Shown one piece after another: positions 1 through 13,268 of a DNA stretch of 64,000 bases (its first letter is position 1; the number at the start of each line of letters is the position of its first letter). The notes under the pieces are model-generated. The model was given only the letters and a program-made list of their open reading frames with translations, did no database searches and had not been told where the DNA came from. The stretch lies in assembly GCF_017654505.1 (NCBI RefSeq), contig NC_054549.1:29499854-29563853 (forward strand), written 5' to 3'. The stretch comes from Polyodon spathula (lineage: Eukaryota > Chordata > Actinopteri > Acipenseriformes > Polyodontidae). A program made the translations under genes and the position numbers.

Positions 1-2189
1 CCAAAAGTTGTTAGGTCTTGCACTCTTTATTTGTGTGAAAGCGTGGTGTGCCAGGCACCAGAGTTTCCTGAAAATGAGGGTTAAATCGTGTCCCAATAAA
101 TTTTCATTTATTAAATCCATTTTCTCATTAACTTGAATGGGGCATTTTCAGATATTCACCCCTCCTCCACCTAAAAAATGAAAACAGCTTGCCTACTAAA
201 ATTATGCAATAAAATAAGTTAGAGGTTGTAAAAAATTTGGGATAATGAGGTAAGAAATAGTTTCAGTCTCAGCCCTAAAAATATACTGCATCCAGGGGAG
301 AGGTGGAGTGAGGAAGGGACCATATGTTCCTGAAAGCACTATTCCCTGAATCAGGATGCTTGTGAGTCTACTTTTTTATTATTAAGTTACAATCTAAAAA
401 TGTTTGCATTTGGAAAGATGAATATATAAAAAACAACAGGGGGCAGGCATGCATTGCCAGTTAAACCTCACCCTTGAGACCACAGAATAGATAACCATCT
501 CCTTTTCATATTATTATCAGTTTATTACAGACTACTATGCATGTTTTAACTCTAAAAACATTCAACATGTTACTAGTCTTGGAAGTCATAACAGAAACCC
601 ATTTTAAATTATCCCATAAATAACAAGTAACAATTAATTCACAATAATGTGCAGTATACTTCAGTGAGGTTTTTTGAAGTGTATATTTAAATGTTCAGTT
701 TAAATGTTGTTGTAAGTTGTATTACTGCATTGTAAAACTTACTTGTGATATATATTGTGATAACACAGCATGCAAGTCTTGCTAGGCCACTGAACTGTTT
801 TTAATAAGAGTGCTATTCTTGTTGCAAAGGGATAGTTCAACTTTAATGAAGACTTTTTATTAGAAGGTAATGCAGTTACTAAATATTTGGATGCATTCTA
901 CCCTCATTATACCCGCATTCCTTAGGCTAAATGAGGTTGAAAAGGATTTTAGAGAGTTTTAAACAGTACAGAGTCAAGCAGCGGCTGGTATCAGAGATCG
1001 TTATAGAGCAGGGACTGTGATGATGAGGGCAGTGGGTACAGTATAGCAACCAAGGACAACATTTGTAAATAGACCAGTCAAGTGAAGATATAAAGTATTT
1101 GATAGCGCTGTAGCCTTATTGTTAGATACATGTTTACAGCTAGTCTAAACATATTGAGATACACAAATGCCAGGTACTATTTGTAGATGCCATACACTAT
1201 CTCTATACATTTGATCATTGTAACTTCTTTTTGTTCATGTGAGCTGTTTTGATTAGATATCCTATACTGTACATAAATGTATCACGGATGTGCAAAATAT
1301 GAATAATACATTCCAGATGATAGCAGGGTTAACAAAAGACATTTGCAGTGATGCCCAACCTTTTTTGGTGGAGGGCAGCTTTAACATGTCAGGATTCAGG
1401 ATAAGAACCAACCTTCTCGCTCATAGCAGGCTTAAACTGCCTGCACAGAATTATCTGTGAAATTACTGAAAAAAAATAAACATAATGTGCCAGCTGATTT
1501 AACAGCTCAGAGAGATGAGTTAATGCCAGACTCGACACAGATTTCATGGGGGGAATAATTAAACGGTGATGATGTCAAATGCATTTTTTGGAAACAGTTG
1601 CTAGATTGTAGGGAAAGCTGAATTCTTTACTCTATTATCTGGGTTCAATTATCACTGACAACGTTAGAGATGGGAAACCTCTTTAGAAGAGAGATTACGC
1701 TAGTAACAACTTCACAACATGAGGATGGCATGTAATTAAGTGGTTAGTAGTGCCAACCATTGCTCCAAAATATTGTTTACAGCTTTTTATTATTATTACT
1801 GTTGTGGTGCTGTGTTTTGGTTCTCCACTTTTTTCAATTCGGTTTGTGAAAATATATCAATTATCAACTAATATAGCAGCAGTGACTTTTTATCAAAATT
1901 CTATGAAATATCTGCATAATTTAAATTCAAGAATAAAATACAAGAAAATAATTAGAAACAAATGTTGCATGATTGTTGTTGGTTAGCATTCCTCTTTCAT
2001 TTTGGAGGCTCAGATTTGTATCTGCCTTCGGTCAATAGCAACACATTAACTATAGACCCGTTTCCAAATGTGTGTGTATGATGTTGCAAAAGTGATTAAC
2101 CCTTTAAAGACTAGACATTTCTGACATTAGCATTATCATCAGAATACTATGACCACGACTACAATACTACTACTACGACTACTACAACT

Positions 2190-2191
<2 letters not shown>
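1..2191. other. Unique AT-rich DNA, no gene seen
   Basis: I see no supported gene. The longest open frame here (78 codons at 1750-1986) is low-complexity and has no recognisable motif. I see no tRNA-like promoter, inverted terminal repeat or long tandem repeat. The last 40 bases are a short ACT-rich run that grades into the AAT microsatellite that follows. Confidence 0.6.

Positions 2192-2250
<59 letters not shown>
2192..2250. repeat. (AAT)n microsatellite
   Basis: About 59 bp of uninterrupted AAT/ATT trinucleotide repeat, preceded by a short degenerate ACT-rich run. One of four long AAT/ATT tracts in the window (the others are near 7063, 23658 and 58497). Confidence 0.97.
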
Positions 2251-4306
2251 TGTTATGTACAGTTGAAATTGTTTTGTTTTTTTGGTTGACTGGTATAAGC
2301 ATTTTTCTCATAGCACTTACATCAAATCTATAAAGCATAGTTAGCTCAAAAAGCTGAACATAGGTACAGTATGTAGTTCAAATTTAAAATGTTTTTAAGA
2401 GTTTAAATTAGTGCAGCTAGTCAAGAAGACTTCAGTGTGAGTTGACAAAAAAGTGCACAGAAGGAAAATCTATGAAAGAATGGTGTAAACTGCAATCCAG
2501 TGAAACGTGGTTGTGGGACAGCTTCAAATGTTATTCTTATTTCGGAAATTGATTGAAAATGTGTACACTAATTTTCTTGTAAAACACTAGAATGTTATTT
2601 TTAATGGGAACAAAAACCGATAAAACATGTTCTACAACATGTGAATGTTGTTAAATCGTCCCTGAAGAATCTTACAAAATATCTTGTTAGTGAGCCTTCT
2701 CCCCTACTACACAACAGCTCTGTGCATTGGTCCCTGAAGACCCCATTTATGAAGCACTTTAATGAGGCAGAACTCTGCACTGTCACTAAGCACAGTAAGA
2801 GTGATCCTATAGAAATTACTTTTAATGGTTGGGTTTCTCTCATGAATGCTCATAGAAAAGCTTGGTACACAATAGGGCTGCGTCCGAATCCTACAAGCTA
2901 TTTTGTAAGGAATATTGTCTTATACAAATATTTAAACGATTGTATTGGAATAATGGAAAACACAAAAAAGCACAGTGAAACCCAAACTCAGAGTGACTTA
3001 CCAAACCTGAGCAGATAATATTAAATAAAAGGGTACAACATAAACTATTTGTATCCTTTGGGCTGCATAGTTGGAGGCATAATGTGTGTAATGGATGAGA
3101 TTTTTACCAGTTTTTTTTTTTTTTTTAAATGCCTGCAGTCTAGTAGGTTAAAAAGGTGTATAATTTCCAAGCTTTGGGCTGTTTCACTTAAAGAGTTATC
3201 AAATCCATGTTTTCCTTAAGAAACCTCAGTTAACAAAATGACTTGTAAACCAGTGAACTCGCCAGATACACAATATGCTGGTAACTGGGTACCCCTTCAA
3301 AGCTGAAGAAGACACTTTTCTGTAAACAAACACCACCTTCAAAGTTCCAGTAACTAGCCACAGGCAAGTCCCAGGCACCAGACTGGCAGGGAATCTGGCT
3401 AGGCCAAGTCTGTCAAACAGTTACTAAGGCAACGTGTGAGGATTTCTCTGTCATTTTTAACTATACACAGCAGGATTGGTGCTGGGCTGGGCATGAGGTC
3501 TTAGCAAAACAGATGTTTGTTTTCTTGCCCCATTGCATGCTTCTTTTATCATTGGCAGGTTTATTAAGGCTCAAGGAAATATGCTGCTGTGAGTCGTAAC
3601 ATTCTAGGAAGTGATTAATTAAAAATTCTATCAGTCGAAAATCAATAGTGAACCAATAGACATGAAATCCATTCTCTATCAATGTGTATTGGCATATCGT
3701 TGTGATACACTATGGTATAATATGCAAACGTTAGCACTGTAGTAATATTGATGTCTTATTCTATTGCAGCTGTTCTTGTGCTACCATTCCCCCTTAGTGC
3801 AGAAACATTGCATTGCCCTTCTAGTGTGACTACATTGTCATTATTTAGTAAGGGTCATTCTCAAGATTCTTTGCAAGACTCTTCCACAACTTCAAACACC
3901 CCAATCAAGAAATCTTCAGTGTTACTACAATAACATGTCGAAAACAAAATGCAGGAGATGACACTTAAGGGGTAAAGATAAGGTACAGACAGGGTAAGCT
4001 AATCCCAAGACTAAATGATAAGAAGCTGTCTTTAAAGTAATGGTTCCAACTACTATTTTACAAACAGCTATGCTATCAGAACAGTCCCTTCTAACCTGCT
4101 TGTACATGCAATACCCTCCTGTCACAGGGAAAATGTGTTAACTACCTAACTACCAAATGTGCTGTATTAAATAGCTGTTGGAGCTTTCTTGATAAGGAAC
4201 TGAATTTGAATAGTGCATTCTAGAAAAACCTATAGACATCTATAAAATCTTTTTTTTTTTCAAGAGGAACACTTTCAGAAGCAAAAATTCCTGAACTTCT
4301 AAATAT
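2251..4306. other. Intergenic DNA with one regulatory-looking patch
   Basis: No gene can be supported. An open frame of 125 codons at 2641-3018 (+) is the longest outside the retrotransposons on this flank, but it has no family signature and its composition is that of the surrounding DNA. The patch at about 2650-2860 is more GC-balanced and contains TTAATGAGG-type homeodomain-like cores, so it may be non-coding but constrained. A one-mismatch RFX-like X-box lies at 3420-3433 (GTTACTAAGGCAAC). Confidence 0.4.
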
Positions 4307-4655
4307 AATGTTATGTTAACATGTTGATTTACATATCGCTTTGCGCTTTGTATATGTTATGTTTTGTGCATCCCATTGTTGGATCTTATACATATTTGTT
4401 AATTTAGTAAGTCCTAAAATGTAATGCATTTTGCCTTTCGTCCAGTGCCTTCTTCGTATCTCGTCTATAAGTTTTTCCTTTATAATATTTTGCTATCTAA
4501 CATTTTAAACAATCATAATTAAGACATATATTTAGACAAACATTTTGATGAATGCCTTCATTACACCAAAGAAAGCTACTTGACGTTTATACAGAATTTA
4601 GTTCAAAATACATGATCATATTATGTACACATTATTTTATCAAAATACATGATTT

Positions 4656-4894
4656 AAGAGGCTGTGTGGTCCAGCGGTTAAAGAAACGGGCCTTGTAACC
4701 AGGCGGTCCCTGGTTTAAATCCTAGCTCTGCCTCTGACTCATTGTGTGACCCTGAGCAAGTCACTTAACCTCCTTGTGCTCCGTCTTTCAGGTGAGACGT
4801 TGTTATAAATGACTCTACAGCTGGTGCATAGTTCACACACCCAAGTCTTGTATCTTGTAAAGCACTTTGTGATGGTGGTACACTATGAAAGGTG

Positions 4895-4896
<2 letters not shown>
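4656..4896 (+). mobile_element. tRNA-derived CORE-SINE (MIR-like)
   Basis: A type 2 pol III promoter is visible: A box TGGTCCAGCGG at 4667-4677 and B box GGTTTAAATCC at 4712-4722. Downstream, 4737-4788 has the classic CORE/MIR wording (GTGTGACC..GAGCAAGTCACTTAACCTC). The 3' tail (from about 4845) reads GTAAAGCACTTTGTGA and ends in a TATA-type repeat, resembling L2-like LINE tails used by many fish SINEs. Such elements are transcribed by RNA polymerase III and moved by a partner LINE. Assignment to the CORE-SINE superfamily is firm; the exact family is not known to me. Confidence 0.85.

Positions 4897-4950
<54 letters not shown>
4894..4950. repeat. (TA)n microsatellite at SINE tail
   Basis: About 57 bp of nearly pure TA, interrupted once by a TTA step. 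It directly follows the CORE-SINE tail, so it probably grew from the SINE's 3' repeat. Confidence 0.95.
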
Positions 4951-4951
<1 letters not shown>

Positions 4952-5015
4952 TGATGTCTTATTCTATTGTAAAAAGCGCAAAGCGGTATGTAAATCAATA
5001 TGTTAACATAACATT

Positions 5016-7062
5016 ATTCAGCAGGTTTCATTTGAATTTATGAAGCAAAATTAGTTAATTCTATAGGTTGATGCAATAGCTGTATAAGCCAAAGCTGTAT
5101 ATGATAAATAATCTAGATTGTCTAATAAACTTTGAGGTCAGTAGGGGATTCATTACAGCAGCTATGCTCTTGCCTGAGGCTAGACACATTATTATAGAAA
5201 GGAAGGCAAGGTTTTTAAAATAAAACGGATTATTTTATTGAGGTAATTCAATATTCCCTGTAAAACACAAGATTGCCCCCCTCTCTAAAAGGATGCAATT
5301 TATATCGTTGTGCACAGGGGAAGCAAAACCAGATGTATCAGATCACTCTCAGACTGGAAAGTACACTACAAAACAACTTAAGCTAGAGGCCAGGTACAGC
5401 AAAATGGCATTTGTAATGTTTTAAAAGCCAATAATGGGGGGTTTTAATTAGGAAATGGTTTGGGATGGGTTAAGGATCAGAAGGCCAAGTGTAAATTATG
5501 AAAAACTATTTCAATCTCCAAAAGTTTGAAAAAGCTCTATGAACCCTACTTTCCCATTAGGCACATATAGAGTAAACAGAGGTGATGCGAACTTAGCAAA
5601 GGGCAATAAATGAGATTAGCCTTAGATAATACACAGCTGTCCCAAAGAGGCAATTCTCTAGAAGTATTTTGTCTCAGTTCATTATACAAAGCTGTGTCAT
5701 GTTGACACTGTTTCTTTGGCAGTTATGTTGCCTGTACTGTATGTAGGTGCTAAAACCATAATAAGCCAAAAGCAGCTCTCAACCAAAATAGTGTGCAGAA
5801 TGTATTTTCGCCAGTTTAATGAAGGTTTGGACAAGTCCTGTATATAGAAAACATCCCTTGCAAGAATGCAACAAAGACACTTTCATGAGTTCGTATAAAT
5901 CAGTGGACATCTCACACACAACTTCCCTGTAAAGAGGGGATCCTTCAGATTGTTCTTGACAAGACCCATAATGGCACATAAGTCCATGCTTGTCCTGGCC
6001 TATTACTTCCATGCCAGCTGCGGTCTCCATGGGAGCACTCAGTTTGTGTTTAGACTAATTGGAAAATGATGAAGAATTAGATTCACACAACTGCTTACTA
6101 ATTAGATAGTGTCACCCACTCACAGCATTTCTTATACAAAATGTATCTCTGAAGAACTTCAAAGAGGAGGAAATCAGAAGAGCTCTCTGCTTTATCTCTT
6201 CTTGGTTCAATCATGTTATCTCTTGGGTCGTGATTCAGAAGTAAAACAACAGTCGTCCACAAGCATTGCAAACACGAAAGTTTGGAATAATATGCATGCA
6301 ATAGAAAATGTCAGAAGGCAACGTTTGTAATTCTGCTGTGAAAAAAACTAAATCACTTAAATTCAATTGTTCCCAATCGATTTAAAGGAAAGCATCTGTC
6401 AAGAGGTGATGTGTGTCCTTGTGATAATGAGGAACTATTTTGTTATTTTGATGATGAAACCCTCTTTGAGACACAATAACATACATTAATGCTTAAAGGC
6501 TGTCAACTACAGATACTGCATGACCCGTGGTCCTCATTTCATGGCTTCACTGCTGTGTGTCATTATTCTACAGTGATCCAACTTCATAATCACTGCAGTA
6601 TGCTACAAATGAAAGAAATTATTACACATTAACACATGTTCAAATTCACCAAATGTCTGCTGCTGAGACTCATTTCTGAATGGAAAAATGTGCTTTTCTT
6701 CTGGTTTCTCTTAGGGTTTCTTTTAGAAGTACAGCTTTAAAGGGAACACCAGCACATATCAGTAATACTATACACCCTGTGGTTTGTTTTTAGCCATTCA
6801 TATTACGAGGGTCTTTTTTTTCCACAGGTAGATAGCTGCCTTTTAAGAATTGTAAAACTTCACTATGACGACTAGTTAGTTTCAAGTGCCAAGGAAGTGT
6901 TTGTTTGTGTGTTTTTTTACCATTTAACCCCATGCTAATAATGCCCCTACACAAATCGTTTTCAATATATTTCAAGTTTTCAAAATGCCAATGGCAATTT
7001 TTATTAAAACAGTACATCATTTTTGAAGATCAAGGCCTGTATATTTAAAGCAGTATATAACT
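5016..7062. other. Unique DNA, no gene seen
   Basis: No supported gene, RNA gene or mobile element. Open frames here are at most 83 codons, lack recognisable motifs and overlap on both strands, as expected by chance. Composition is ordinary for the window. Confidence 0.55.
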
Positions 7063-7119
<57 letters not shown>

Positions 7120-7120
7120 T
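7063..7120. repeat. (AAT)n microsatellite
   Basis: About 58 bp of TAA/AAT trinucleotide repeat with no interruption, flanked by AT-rich unique sequence. Confidence 0.97.
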
Positions 7121-7429
7121 ATAAATCACGGTAGTCTGGGTAGCTACATACATAAAGGTACTAAAATTCTTCAGATAAGAATGTCTTAACCTAATGAACT
7201 CCTATATAAGGAGGATTTATTTAGTATTTTAAAAAGGGAGACTTACAAAAAACACCCTAAAGATGAAAGAAAGTAATTTCATGCCTGGAGTCATAAAATA
7301 ATTAGCAATCTGGTAATGCATAAGCATGTAATGCATTTGTATGTTAATTCAATATGACTACTATAAAGTGGTTTATTTAGTAAGAGTGTTATCGTACAGA
7401 TACACATTACATATATTAAGTGTAATAAA

Positions 7430-7560
7430 ACATGGTGAAAGCATGGTAAAGGATCGGTAAGCATGTTAAAAACCATGGCAAACTATGGTAAATGCATTGA
7501 ATAACCATAGGAACCCTGCAAAATTACAGTGCAAATTTACTGTGGTAAACTTGTATGAAG
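7430..7560. repeat. Dispersed CATGGTAAA-type repeat
   Basis: Multiple spaced variants of the words CATGGTAAA, CATGGTGAAA and CTATGGTAAA, ending with TTTACTGTGGTAAAC. The same words recur near 20599-20627, 29590-29640, 56025-56053 and 56480-56510 in either orientation. This suggests a decayed interspersed repeat family built on short near-palindromic units. No ends or coding capacity can be defined. Confidence 0.5.
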
Positions 7561-7875
7561 AACATTGCTTTAAAAAGGTTTACTTGGGTACTCCTGTATC
7601 AGTTTATGATATTCTTTAACCATAGTAAGCCACTCTTAAAATTACTAAGTCATGTGTGTATTTAGTACTCATATCTGTCAACAAATAGAAGCTTGCCATA
7701 GTTCTAGGGGAGAGGCTGAGCTCACTACGTTAATCCTATTGGCTCCTTAACCTGTATAGTCCAGCCTCGCCTTCCAATACTTGTTCTGCAAGCCTTTCTT
7801 CTTCACTTCCCCATCACCTCCTTTGCAACTGTATCCCCCTTCTGCGGTTCGGTGGTCCTCCATCACCCGGCCTTG

Positions 7876-7903
7876 GTGACCTCTGACCGAAGTCGGAGGT
7901 CAC
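7876..7903. other. 12-bp-arm hairpin with AGGTCA half-sites
   Basis: GTGACCTCTGAC, a CGAA spacer, then GTCGGAGGTCAC form an inverted repeat with 11 of 12 paired positions. Each arm carries an AGGTCA nuclear-receptor-type half-site (TGACCT on the left, AGGTCA on the right). It sits in a locally GC-richer patch (about 7720-7960). A functional role is not shown. Confidence 0.5.
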
Positions 7904-8332
7904 ACCTCAGATCCAGGGCGGCTCTTAGTGGTCCAGATGGTGAGATCCTGGGCCAAACAGTCAATCATCCCACACTACACTTTACATCTTACAATGCTGA
8001 GCTGTGCTCTTTGAAATGTACTGTATGTGAATTGAACCTCTTACAAATAACAATTTACTATGATAGAATTTAAATAAGACAATGCTGTGTATAGTCTGCC
8101 TCAATGTGAAAATAGCATGTTAATTAGTTGATAGTGCATGGTCTGGTTTTGATTTAAGTTTAGATCTAATAATAATGAAACAAGATATTCAGTTTTCTGG
8201 ATTAAACTATGCCTTGAGAAGTCACAATATTCAGTAATTATTAGAGCATGATCTTACACTCACTTCAAACTTCTGCAACTTGGACAATAGTGTACAACAA
8301 TAGACTTCATGGGGAATTTAAATGACTAAATG

Positions 8333-8424
8333 CATATTTGTTAATTTAGTTAAGACACTGTAGTCTTGTATCTTGTAAAGCACTTTGTGAAGGTGGTACA
8401 CTATGAAAGGCAATATATATATAT
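8333..8424 (+). mobile_element. Truncated CORE-SINE tail fragment
   Basis: Positions 8362-8424 repeat the 3' end of the SINE at 4656-4896 (AGTCTTGTATCTTGTAAAGC through the TATA-rich tail) with few changes. About 10-15 bases upstream, CATATTTGTTAATTTAGT at 8333 also matches a segment at about 4393, inside the inverted-repeat element and upstream of its SINE. So this is an internally deleted relative of the same composite, or a 5'-truncated SINE that landed beside a similar sequence. Confidence 0.75.
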
Positions 8425-11400
8425 GCTCATTATATTTAATAGATTGATGATCCTCAGACAATAAAATAATATGATGTAAAACATATTCAGTTGCATATTC
8501 GGTGGTGTGCTCCATAAATGGTTAAAACGAACTGTATGAATCCTGCATATTTATTTCTTGGTCAAATAAAACAAGAAAAATGAGCTTAAACTTGGATATC
8601 CAGTGGTGACATTTTGGTATTGAGAACACTGCACCTGGTCTCTAAGACTGAATGCCAGGCCTCTGAACATTCTGTTACAGCTTAAGATAGTTTAGGCAAC
8701 CAGACAATGGCTTGAGCTTGTTTAAACCATACACCTCCAGTGTAAATAAAAGGATTTATTATGCATTGATTTGTGTTTCATGTAAACTATAGGGGAAATT
8801 TTGTTTTACGTTTTTACCACTCCTTAAAAGTCGTATATTGTACCAGAAAACAGGACTTTATTGATGGTCCTTCTGTTATGCAATTTTCAGACTTCAAGTG
8901 TAATTCTGAGAACAGTTGATATTTCAGATCTATCTACAAGCAGACTGGACAAAAGCATTTTAATTATAAGCTACTAGAAACAAAAAGTTTATTGGTTTAA
9001 TTATTTAGGAAGCTGTCCATATTCCAGTCTACTGATAAAGACATGCACAATTTAAAAACAGGCTAATGAAGGTAAAAATAGCATAACTTTGTAATTATAC
9101 TATTTATGTTTTGTTTCTTTTCTGAAAGAAAACCAGCTGTGTACTGGTCAAGCTGGCAAGCTTGATTGCAATGTGAATAAGCGTAAATGCCAGCATTAAA
9201 AAAGAATAAATTGCTTTTACTTAGATTATATTGTGGAATGCAAAAAATGTATCATAAATGTATTTGTATTCCGATTTGTTGATTATTGGGAGCCCTGCCT
9301 TCTGCTTCTCAATATATGTTTTTTATGAAACATATAATAATATAGCAATATAATAATATAAAGTACCGCATGTTGTATCATATTATAATGTATTTCATTT
9401 GTGCTTTTGTTATTGATTATTGATTTGTATTTGGCTCAGGACAAATGGACAATGTGCACTTATAGCAGTCCCATATATAAAATGGTAATTTTCTATTGTA
9501 AGAAATAATTAAATTGTTTCCATAGACATATTACTAATCTATAGCAGTCAAACAAAATCTAGTGAATATGCTGATAACAATAGCATATATAATATGTGCT
9601 TTGATCTGGTTGGGATTTCTATAAATTCTTAAATCTTCAGTTCATTATAAATGCCTACAGCTATAGTTTTCTTTAAATGCTTCCCCTTTATACGTCGATT
9701 CAAATCCAGTTCCCGGTAAGTAAAAGCATATCTTTAACACACTCTTCAATGTCATTTACTGGCACACATTTGAATTCCATTTTTAAGATGATGTTTCCTA
9801 CCACTGAGCCTTCCCAGCCCCTGCATTGAAGAAGATGGGGCTCTGTTACCCAGAGGTGAAAGACAAGTACTCTACTGCAGTCCTCTTCCCTCAAGGCTCC
9901 CCTGTTTACATAAGATGCTTCCTTAATTACCTCCATGTCTTCTTCTGTCTCTATGGGGCCATGTGGCTCATGATGAAACAAATTGGAAAGCGATAACAAA
10001 TTATTTTATCATAATCTCTTACAAATTTAACAATGTCGCTCATTTTTGCGTGTCATCTCCTTTTTTGTGTGTGTGTGTGCTTCAGAATTTTATCTCTCAT
10101 CCAACTTCAAACAAAAGAGACTTTAAAACAATTGCAGAGCGATGAGTCTTCTGTAGCTGTGCAGGCAATCAGTCCCCCCTCTCACTCATTGCATGGAATT
10201 GAGATTATCACCGGGGAGCCCTTTGTTGTTGTTCTGAGGGAATAGGGGTATTTTAGTTAGATTTTCAAGATTTCTCCTGGGATGTGTGTACATATCCACG
10301 GTTATTTCGATCTCAGTCTAAGTGTTGGTTATGAAGAATTGCTATGGACAATACAATTAAATAAAGAAATTATTTGAAAGCTGTAATATCATTTCACGAT
10401 AGACTTTAATTTGGTAACAAGAACCCTCCCGGATACTGTTCATGTATTCACCAGCGAGTTCCCTCCTGAAGTAACTATTCACTATGTAGTTTTCTTTACA
10501 TTAAGGAATACAAAAATGAGTAACCCCGTAGTAGTGTGATTGAAGTACAGAAATCCTGCAAAAGCTTGTTCCATGTTTCCTGTTGTTTGTATTCAAGAAA
10601 TCAAACACATTTAATACATGTTAAATACAGTAATCAATTAACAAGCAGTCTGTTTTATAGAGTGTAGAGTGACCTGGGATTTTGTGAAGAAATTAAATGT
10701 ACATTAACTGGATACAGTGGGAACACCAAAAAAGGATATTTCTGTGTGAAAACGGCATGGTCAGAAAGTGATTCTTCAAAGGGAATATACTGAAGTATAA
10801 AGTCCTGCTTAAGCCTTTGCTGGGTCAAAGGGCTACACTTGTTAAGTTTAAGCAAACAATGCCCTGCATGCTACTTGTAGCATTCTTCAGAGTTACATTC
10901 TTCACATGCAACAATTAAACTTTAACAAGTTTCATGTGACGCATTCACTATAAGGAAGCCGCAAGCAGTTTGTTTTGTTGTATGTGGTAGTCCTCTGTTT
11001 AGTCTGCAATTATCTGTCTTCTCAATCCATCATTTATTTAAAAAAATTAGAAAACCAACACAAACCACAATCTGAACATGATGTCTGAGAAGGATGGAAT
11101 CATATTTAAGGTTTGCATTGGACCCATTGTTCCTTCAGTATGGTAACTTATGCAATTCCTACGAAGCTACTCAAATCCATTGCCTTCTATAACCCATAAG
11201 CTACATGATCTAATAACCCATTCAAATTGCAGCCAAATGCTTTCCACAGTCTCTCTAATGAGCTCTCTGAAAAACACCTTAATATTGCAACCCAGTGCAA
11301 AGCATATACCCCTCCCTGCAGTAAGATACCAAGCCAAACCCTGGCAATGAGAGTGTTAACTTTTTTCAGATACTTAAGCCAGCGAGTAACTTCAGTTTTA

Positions 11401-13266
11401 GAAGCTGCCCTGTTTAGGAGTCAGGCAGGATCTTTCTGCCTCGGGCCAAGCAAATTCCATCACACAGAACTCATGTAGACAGATAGCTAGATTAATCTGC
11501 ATCTCATGAAGGTTAACCTTATTGGAACCCTTTAGAAACTTGAGAGTGAGATGGAGATATATCATCTGCCTTTTTACATCTTTATCTCAGTGATAAACCA
11601 CAAAAGACAGGCAGAGAGCACACCCGTTACGCGACAGAGCTCTGAGAAGATACGCATTGGTTATCTTTACATTCTCGCCAGCGTGGAACAGAGTCTGGCA
11701 CAGAGCTGATTGTTTGGAATGTCCAGTCCCTGGGATGGTGCCCTGTCTCACTGTCTGAGAAGAGCATATGAAAATGTACCATGTCTAATTCTTTGGAACA
11801 AATCCAAACTGCTTATTTGTCTTTAGAAAAAGGTTCCCATTGCATTCACAATGCAAGTGCAATATTAGTATACATTTTTTTGTATTGTAGGAAGATGATT
11901 TTTTGGTGACCTTTTAAACAGGATCAGCTAAAATATGTCAGAAAATTAAAAAAACAACTCAAAACATATCTTGAAAAATAACATTATGTTGCTACAGAAG
12001 TTTAGTCATAACATTATATATTTATGATGAAGAGATTAGATAAATCTAATTATGCTGTCACAAATAGCTATATGAAGGTATGGTGTATACATTTATGTAC
12101 TGGTTATTCCACTGTAATGTGGAAGAAAACCTTTCCCGATATTATGGTACACATTAAGATGTGTCTTCTTGTTTGTGTTCCAGCATGGCTATTCATGCAT
12201 TACTTTTATTGCAAAGATTTGAAGTACAGACAAATATCTATTTAGAAATACCAAGATAATAATTAAGGGGTGTCACTAGGCTAAACCTGGCATTAAATTT
12301 CCCATCGTCAATAATACTGTGCCTACAGTATACATCTGACACAATACCTTTTGGAAGATAGTGTGCTGTTAATATGTGATACTGAGACTCTTCTCACACA
12401 TGCCAGAGTATGTGGTCCGTTTTAAATCCAGCAATGGCTCTGCAGGGTTATGACGGATGTGCAGTAGCTATTTACATTAATAAGCAGTCTTATATCTTAA
12501 GAACAAGTAGCAAGGATTCAGATAAAAAAAAAACTTCAATTTAATCGGAATTGAAATGGCCAATTTTAACTGCAGATAACCAAGGATTACTTTACATTGT
12601 TTAGGGATTTTCCTTTTAGTTTTTGGCCATTATCTAAATCTCTAAAGACAAATTCCACTGCCAAACAGTATTGAGTTAAAAGACTTCTTATACAGTACAT
12701 GCACCTAATGAAAAACAAGTTTCATTTCAACCTGTTAAAAAGAATTGCAATAAACACACTGTAGAATCTGGGTATTTTCCAGGGTTTATACTGTTTTCTT
12801 TAGCCAGAGATCAAACAATTGTACTGTTATTCATTGCAAGAAAAATAAAACAATCTGACATCAGTGAGATTTTTCTTGGACAAGGAGGTAACTGGCATTT
12901 GTTTCGCTTATAACCGTTGATCGAAAGACCTTGTGGCAAAAATTAACTTTGCAAAATTAAATGTTTCATAAATACTCTACACATCTTGTTTTAGATTAAA
13001 TATGCAAAATACTTTCAAACATACATTTAACAACAAATATCCATGTAGATTTAATTTGTAACGATTGTTACAAATTGTTAATGATTTTGTAATTTTTTTT
13101 ATTATCAACTGTTAGTCCTGTTTTACAAATGCCTAATTCAGATGTTGATTAATTGCTGCAACTCGCAACTTTCAATTGCATCATTTCAGCCAAGCAACAG
13201 ATTAAGTTACTGAAACCTGTAGGGGTTGCTGAAACTTGATGAGATGAACTATGCACAATAACTATG
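8425..13266. other. Unique DNA; one GC-balanced patch
   Basis: No gene is supported. The longest frame is 99 codons at 9700-9999 (-), with no recognised domain. A locally GC-balanced stretch at about 11590-11760, containing TGGCACAGAGC and a TGTTTGGAAT word, stands out from the surrounding AT-rich DNA and could be a conserved non-coding element. A short GT run lies near 10067-10080. Confidence 0.45.
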
Positions 13267-13268
13267 TA

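Larger units (their letters stand above)
4307..5015. repeat. 43-bp inverted repeats enclosing a CORE-SINE
   Basis: The left arm (4307-4349) and the reverse complement of the right arm (4973-5015) agree at 41 of 43 positions. Both arms contain GTTATGTTAACAT followed by a GCTTTGCGCTTT motif. The 623 bp between them hold a CORE-SINE and a long (TA)n tract. The arrangement could be a non-autonomous DNA transposon later hit by a SINE, or two opposed copies of one repeat. No clear target-site duplication is visible at the outer edges. Confidence 0.75.

Noticed and set aside
2641..3018. 125-codon open frame on the plus strand
   Set aside because: No domain, signal or family resemblance, ordinary local composition, and an overlapping frame of 80 codons on the other strand. 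In 64 kb of six-frame DNA one frame of this size is not surprising.
9700..9999. 99-codon minus-strand frame with acidic N-terminal part
   Set aside because: No recognised family; I could not find convincing splice sites bounding it.
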